36,481 bases of DNA from Bacteroidota bacterium (GTDB lineage: Bacteria; Bacteroidota; Bacteroidia; Chitinophagales; JADIYW01), in contig JAQBNI010000115.1 of NCBI GenBank assembly GCA_028288625.1, positions 1 through 36,481 on the forward strand. Direction: 5' to 3'. The number at the start of each line of letters is the position of its first letter. Position 1 is the stretch's first letter. This document shows positions 32,541 through 36,481 of this stretch, piece by piece. Position numbers and translations under genes: made by a program. The notes below the pieces were generated by a model. That model was not told the DNA's origin. It searched no databases and saw nothing but the letters and a program-made list of their open reading frames with translations.

Positions 32541-34184
32541 ATGGAATTTGAAATGTTCAGCGAAAATAACTCTATCATCAAAGTACTCGGTGTAGGTGGT
32601 GGAGGCTGTAATGCCGTTAATTATATGTACGAGCAAGGCATCCCGGGTGTAAACTTTGGCGTTTGCAACACAGACAAACAGGATCTTTTGAAAAGTCCTG
32701 TACCAACAAAAATTCAACTCGGCACTAACCTGTTAGAAGGCTTAGGAGCAGGCGCGGATCCTGAAGAAGGACGACGCGCAGCGCTGGAATCGGAAGAAGA
32801 GATACGCATGTACTTGTCGAACAATACCAAAATGGTATTCGTTACTGCAGGAATGGGCGGTGGTACCGGAACCGGCGGGGCACCTATCGTGTCAAAGATC
32901 GCGAAAGAACTGGGCATACTTACTGTAGGTATTGTTACGATCCCTTTCTCAAACGAAGGAAAACCGAAACGCGATAAAGCGGAAAAAGGAATTCAGCACA
33001 TGAAAGAAAATGTTGACGCGCTGATCGTTGTGTCGAATAATAAATTGTACGATATTTTTCCTGATCTCGATATTGATGAAGCTTTCTCTAAAGCAGATGA
33101 TATTTTAACCACTGCTGCAAAAGGGATCACCGAGATCATCACCAAGCCCGGAAAAATAAATGTGGATTTTAATGACGTGCGACGTGTGATGTCAAACAGT
33201 GGAGTAGCGATCATAGGCATTGGAAAAGGTAGCGGCGAAAATCGGGCAACAGTTGCTATCCAGGAAGCAATGACATCGCCACTACTGGAAGATGCAGATA
33301 TCTTCGGTGCAAAGGGAATTGTACTATATATTACTTACGGCAACGGCATCAAAATGCGCGAGCTCGACCTGATCACGGATTGCATTCAATCACAAACACA
33401 AACGGATTGCGAAATTATCTGGGGTGTTTGCAAGGATGATTCTTTAGGTGATGATATCGCGATCACACTGGTGGCTACAGGTTTTCAAAGCGGTGAAACC
33501 AGCAAGGAAAGAAAGACGGTACAAAAGCAACAGCAGGAAAAAATTGTTTATTCTCTGCAAACAAAAGTTGAAAAGATCGAACAGGAGATTGAACAAATAA
33601 AAGAAGAAGTGATCATTGACAAGCAGGAACCGGTGATCAATGCAGTGAATGAAGTGGTTGCAGAAAAAGAAGAAGAGTATGTAATAGAAGAACCGGTTTC
33701 GGAAGATGATCTTTTTAGCCCCATGATGGATGAAGAAACAAAAGATAACGAAGTAGAATTTGAGATCAATTTATCTATGACACCGCAGCCGGAAAGCAGG
33801 TCGGATATTAAAATAGTAGACAAGCCAAGGATCAACCTCGAGGAAATTGAGCAACAGGAAATTGCGGAGACAACAAAACCAACCGGGGAAGCACAATTTT
33901 CTTTATTTGAAACACATCCGGAAAAAATGATGGAAGAGGTGGATGACCAGCAGCTGGAAAGAGACCTGATAAAAAAACGAATCACACTTGACATGCAAAA
34001 ACATAATATCAGTTTATATGAGCTGGAAAAGGAACCCGCATATAAACGCTATGGTATGGAGCTGGATAACAGTATGCCATCCGAGCAATCTAATTTTTCA
34101 GATTACATGATTTACAATAACTCGGAAGATCCTGGAAAAATAGAAATTCGACCTAATGCCATGAAGGATATTACCTTAGATTAA
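32541..34184 (+). CDS. ftsZ: Cell division protein FtsZ
   Basis: FtsZ is the tubulin-like GTPase that forms the Z-ring. The 547-residue protein has the nucleotide motif VLGVGGGGCNAVNYM (15-29), the tubulin signature GMGGGTGTGGAP (104-114) and the T7 loop NVDFNDVR (207-214) completing the GTPase site. Residues beyond ~325 form an unusually long (~220-residue) acidic linker rich in Glu, Ile and Val. The end (NAMKDITLD) does not look like the DxPxFLR-type conserved C-terminal peptide, so FtsA binding may use another motif, for example the helical segment near residues ~470-510. It is the last dcw gene and a strong terminator follows. Confidence 0.96.
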   Translation: MEFEMFSENNSIIKVLGVGGGGCNAVNYMYEQGIPGVNFGVCNTDKQDLLKSPVPTKIQLGTNLLEGLGAGADPEEGRRAALESEEEIRMYLSNNTKMVFVTAGMGGGTGTGGAPIVSKIAKELGILTVGIVTIPFSNEGKPKRDKAEKGIQHMKENVDALIVVSNNKLYDIFPDLDIDEAFSKADDILTTAAKGITEIITKPGKINVDFNDVRRVMSNSGVAIIGIGKGSGENRATVAIQEAMTSPLLEDADIFGAKGIVLYITYGNGIKMRELDLITDCIQSQTQTDCEIIWGVCKDDSLGDDIAITLVATGFQSGETSKERKTVQKQQQEKIVYSLQTKVEKIEQEIEQIKEEVIIDKQEPVINAVNEVVAEKEEEYVIEEPVSEDDLFSPMMDEETKDNEVEFEINLSMTPQPESRSDIKIVDKPRINLEEIEQQEIAETTKPTGEAQFSLFETHPEKMMEEVDDQQLERDLIKKRITLDMQKHNISLYELEKEPAYKRYGMELDNSMPSEQSNFSDYMIYNNSEDPGKIEIRPNAMKDITLD

Positions 34185-34200
34185 ACCATCTTCGGTTTAA
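34181..34200 (+). terminator. Small hairpin overlapping the ftsZ stop
   Basis: TTAAACC and GGTTTAA pair perfectly around ATCTTC and include the ftsZ stop codon. It is AT-rich and short, so it is probably only an accessory to the stronger terminator 14 bp downstream. Confidence 0.4.
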
Positions 34201-34213
34201 TTGTTCCCCAACG

Positions 34214-34250
34214 GGCTACACTGAAAAGTGTAGCCTATTTTTATTTTATT
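34214..34250 (+). terminator. Intrinsic terminator of the dcw operon
   Basis: GGCTACACT (34214-34222) and AGTGTAGCC (34227-34235) form a perfect 9-bp stem with a GAAA loop, followed by TATTTTTATTTTATT. This is a classic rho-independent terminator 30 bp after ftsZ. Confidence 0.92.
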
Positions 34251-34389
34251 CTACGGTTAACAATTCTTACACATGTAAATCTTGTAAATCTTTCTACAGG
34301 TTATATAACACGATATTTTAATAAGGGACGGAAATTTGAAATACATTGCTGCTTTCTCTTTTGAAGTAGCATTATAAATTTTTAGCCAA

Positions 34390-36481
34390 ATGAGAAAGAA
34401 GATCAAAGCAAAACTCAAATCGATGCATTGGGTAAAGAGAACCCTCATCATCACCAGTTTTGTCATAGTTACGTTTGTCGCAGTGGTGATCATATTTTTT
34501 TCCCCCATCGCAAAATATCTGATCGAGAAATACGATATAAAATACCTTGGACGTGAAGTAAAAACGGGAATTATGTATGCCAATCCGTTTACAGGGACTG
34601 TGCGTATGGGTAATTTAAGATTGTACGAATTAAAAAGTAACAAGGTTTTTATTTCCGGTCGTGCAACTGTCAACTTCAACATGACAAAATTATTCTCCGG
34701 TGAGTACATTATCGAAGATCTGACCTTCAGCAACGCAAAGATGTATGTTGTGCAAACAAGGAAAAATTTTAATTTCAACGACATCATCGATAAGTTTACT
34801 CCAAAGGAAAAAAAACTGGTGAAGAAGGCGAGGACAAAGTTGAGTATACTCAATATCAATATTGAAAATGCAGAGATACACTATCAGGAAAAAGTTATTC
34901 CGGTTGATTATTATATCAAAGAGGTAAACCTCTTTAGCGAGGGAATGCATTGGGACCGGGATACAATGAATATTAAATTTTCCTTTTCCAATGGTCCGGC
35001 AAGTGGTAAGATCAAAGGAAATTTCAAAATTAATTTAAACACCAAGGATTACGCACTGTATGTGAATATAAAGAAATTTGATCTTCGCTTACTCGAGCAA
35101 TATCTGCATGATATGGCTAATTACGGTCATTTAGCTGCGAATCTTGATGCAGACGTGCATGCTTCCGGTAATGTTAAAGCCCTGCTATCTGTTAAGGCGA
35201 AAGGCTTGCTCGCCATAAATGATTTTCATTTCGGAAAAACACCGGACCAGGACTTTCTTTCATTCGACAAGTTATTATTGCAGTTCAGGGAAGTAAACCC
35301 TCAGCAGTACAAGTATTACCTGGATTCAGTAATTATCGACCACCCCATGTTTGTATATGAAACGTATGACTATCTCGATAATCTTCAGCGCATGTTCGGA
35401 GAAGGTGGATCGAAGATAAAAGAGGCACATGCGGATTCAACCAAGTATAACCTTATTATTGAAATTGCAAAATCCGTTCAACAGTTTGCAAAAAACTTCC
35501 TGGAAAGTTATTATAAGATTGACAGGGTTGCATTATACCGTGGAGATCTTAAGTTTAATGACTACTCGCCTCGTGAAAAATTTGCAATAAGCTTAAATCC
35601 TCTTTATCTGCATGCAGATTCTATTAATAAGAATCATGAAAGAATATATTTCCAATTGAGATCAGATGTGAAGCCATACGGAACATTGAAAGTAAATATG
35701 AATGTCGACCCTAACGATTACCAGTATTTTGATGCGGATTATAATTTGCAGAAGATTCCCATCCCGTTAGTTAATCCTTACCTGATCACGTATACATCTT
35801 TTCCGTTAGACAGAGGCTCATTAGAATTTAATGGTAACATGAGTGTTCAGAATGGAAATATAAATAGCTTCAATCACCTGGTTATACTCGATCCGAGAGT
35901 GGGAAAACGCATCAGGAAAAAAGATACGAAATGGATCCCGGTGCCTTTAATTATGGCATTTGTAAGGGAACGGGGAAATGTGATCGATTACCACATTCCG
36001 GTTACCGGAGATCTAAAAAATCCGAAGATCCACTTTAAGGATATTATTTTCGATCTTCTTAAAAATATCTTTGTAAAGCCTCCTACAACACCTTATTCAT
36101 TTACAGTAAAAAATGTAGAAAATGAAATTGAAAAATCGCTTACGCTGAAATGGGAAATGCGTCAAACTGTTTTGAGACGTGAACAAGAGAAATTTGTAGA
36201 TAAGATCGCTGATTTTTTAAAGTCTAATCGGGATGCATCTATAACTGTACAGCCGGTACAATACGCCGAGAAGGAAAAAGAGTATACACTTTTCTATGAA
36301 GCAAAGAAAAAATATTTCCTCATCCAAAATCATAAGTCTGCCAACCAGTATTCAGAAGATGATTCTGTATTTGTAGAAAAAATGTCGGTAAAAGATTCGG
36401 GGTTTGTACATTACCTCAAGAAGCAATTTAATGATAACGATTATTATACCATACAGCAAAAATGTTTAAAGTTGATCGGGG
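34390..36481 (+). CDS. DUF748/AsmA-like envelope protein, N-terminal part (cut by window end)
   Basis: The frame runs from ATG 34390 to the window edge; 697 residues are visible and the C-terminus is missing. It starts with a basic cytoplasmic segment and one membrane helix (about 18-40, LIITSFVIVTFVAVVIIFF). A long periplasmic region of repeating beta-strands and amphipathic helices follows, with DUF748 features such as LYELKSNKVFISGRATVNFN and VTGDLKNPKIHF. It belongs with the AsmA-like (YhdP/TamB-related) family thought to bridge the inner and outer membranes and move phospholipids; that role here is inferred. It is monocistronic so far as visible, starting 140 bp after the ftsZ terminator. 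No clear TAnnTTTG promoter is seen in that gap. Confidence 0.8.
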   Translation, partial: MRKKIKAKLKSMHWVKRTLIITSFVIVTFVAVVIIFFSPIAKYLIEKYDIKYLGREVKTGIMYANPFTGTVRMGNLRLYELKSNKVFISGRATVNFNMTKLFSGEYIIEDLTFSNAKMYVVQTRKNFNFNDIIDKFTPKEKKLVKKARTKLSILNINIENAEIHYQEKVIPVDYYIKEVNLFSEGMHWDRDTMNIKFSFSNGPASGKIKGNFKINLNTKDYALYVNIKKFDLRLLEQYLHDMANYGHLAANLDADVHASGNVKALLSVKAKGLLAINDFHFGKTPDQDFLSFDKLLLQFREVNPQQYKYYLDSVIIDHPMFVYETYDYLDNLQRMFGEGGSKIKEAHADSTKYNLIIEIAKSVQQFAKNFLESYYKIDRVALYRGDLKFNDYSPREKFAISLNPLYLHADSINKNHERIYFQLRSDVKPYGTLKVNMNVDPNDYQYFDADYNLQKIPIPLVNPYLITYTSFPLDRGSLEFNGNMSVQNGNINSFNHLVILDPRVGKRIRKKDTKWIPVPLIMAFVRERGNVIDYHIPVTGDLKNPKIHFKDIIFDLLKNIFVKPPTTPYSFTVKNVENEIEKSLTLKWEMRQTVLRREQEKFVDKIADFLKSNRDASITVQPVQYAEKEKEYTLFYEAKKKYFLIQNHKSANQYSEDDSVFVEKMSVKDSGFVHYLKKQFNDNDYYTIQQKCLKLIG

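Noticed and set aside
33548-33994. 148-codon Ser-rich minus-strand open frame inside ftsZ
   Set aside because: It is the antisense image of the Glu-rich FtsZ linker (GAA/GAG read as TTC/CTC and TCT-type codons); no start signal or domain.
34257-34859. 200-codon minus-strand open frame opposite the DUF748 gene
   Set aside because: The plus strand carries a 697-codon open frame with a membrane helix and DUF748-like features; the antisense frame spans the terminator-side gap and has no domain or plausible start context.

Overview
The window is a stretch of Bacteroidota chromosome, probably Chitinophagales/Sphingobacteria-like. This is judged from gene content, not from a marker gene. The evidence is AT-rich DNA, a type IX secretion (T9SS) C-terminal sorting domain on a secreted protein, the Bacteroidota -7 promoter motif TAnnTTTG in front of several genes, DUF3570/DUF4266 and FtsL_2-type proteins, and a division/cell-wall cluster without murF or ddl. 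The window opens inside a gene for a secreted hydrolase and ends inside a large DUF748/AsmA-like gene.

Layout. 1-5.2 kb: tail of an alpha/beta hydrolase, a secreted FG-GAP/phosphodiester glycosidase protein, a small dimeric-barrel protein and an ArnT-like glycosyltransferase. 5.2-5.9 kb: a DUF559 (VSR-like) nuclease gene bracketed by inverted GC-rich palindromes, with a third copy just outside and a decayed copy at 3.4 kb. 6-11.8 kb (minus strand): a complete 2-oxoglutarate dehydrogenase operon, sucA-odhB-lpdA. Its non-conserved parts carry eight short arrays of 7-bp quasi-repeats. 12-14.8 kb: rpsT, radC and a DEAD-box RNA helicase. 14.8-17.6 kb (minus strand): a tightly overlapping operon of thioredoxin, ApbE-type flavin transferase, DUF4266 lipoprotein and DUF3570 outer-membrane protein. 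17.8-34.2 kb: the dcw cluster mraZ-rsmH-ftsL-ftsI-murE-mraY-murD-ftsW-[orphan lipoprotein]-murG-murC-ftsQ-ftsA-ftsZ, closed by a strong intrinsic terminator. 34.4 kb to the end: a DUF748/AsmA-like envelope protein.

The dcw genes cover lipid-II precursor synthesis (MurE, MurD, MurC), membrane steps (MraY, MurG), septal polymerisation and cross-linking (FtsW, FtsI) and the divisome scaffold (FtsL, FtsQ, FtsA, FtsZ). MurE has the DNPR motif of meso-diaminopimelate-adding enzymes. Two tandem 10-bp AAAGTGG boxes before mraZ look like a MraZ operator.

The least explained signals are: (i) arrays of about four or five heptads whose sequence differs from family to family while the 7-bp period is kept, some lying in frame inside odhB; (ii) the palindrome-bracketed DUF559 unit; (iii) the thioredoxin-ApbE-DUF4266-DUF3570 operon with a Cys-Gly-Cys-ending lipoprotein; (iv) an unrecognised lipoprotein gene inserted between ftsW and murG beside its own repeat arrays. 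No rRNA, tRNA, CRISPR array or insertion-sequence transposase was seen.
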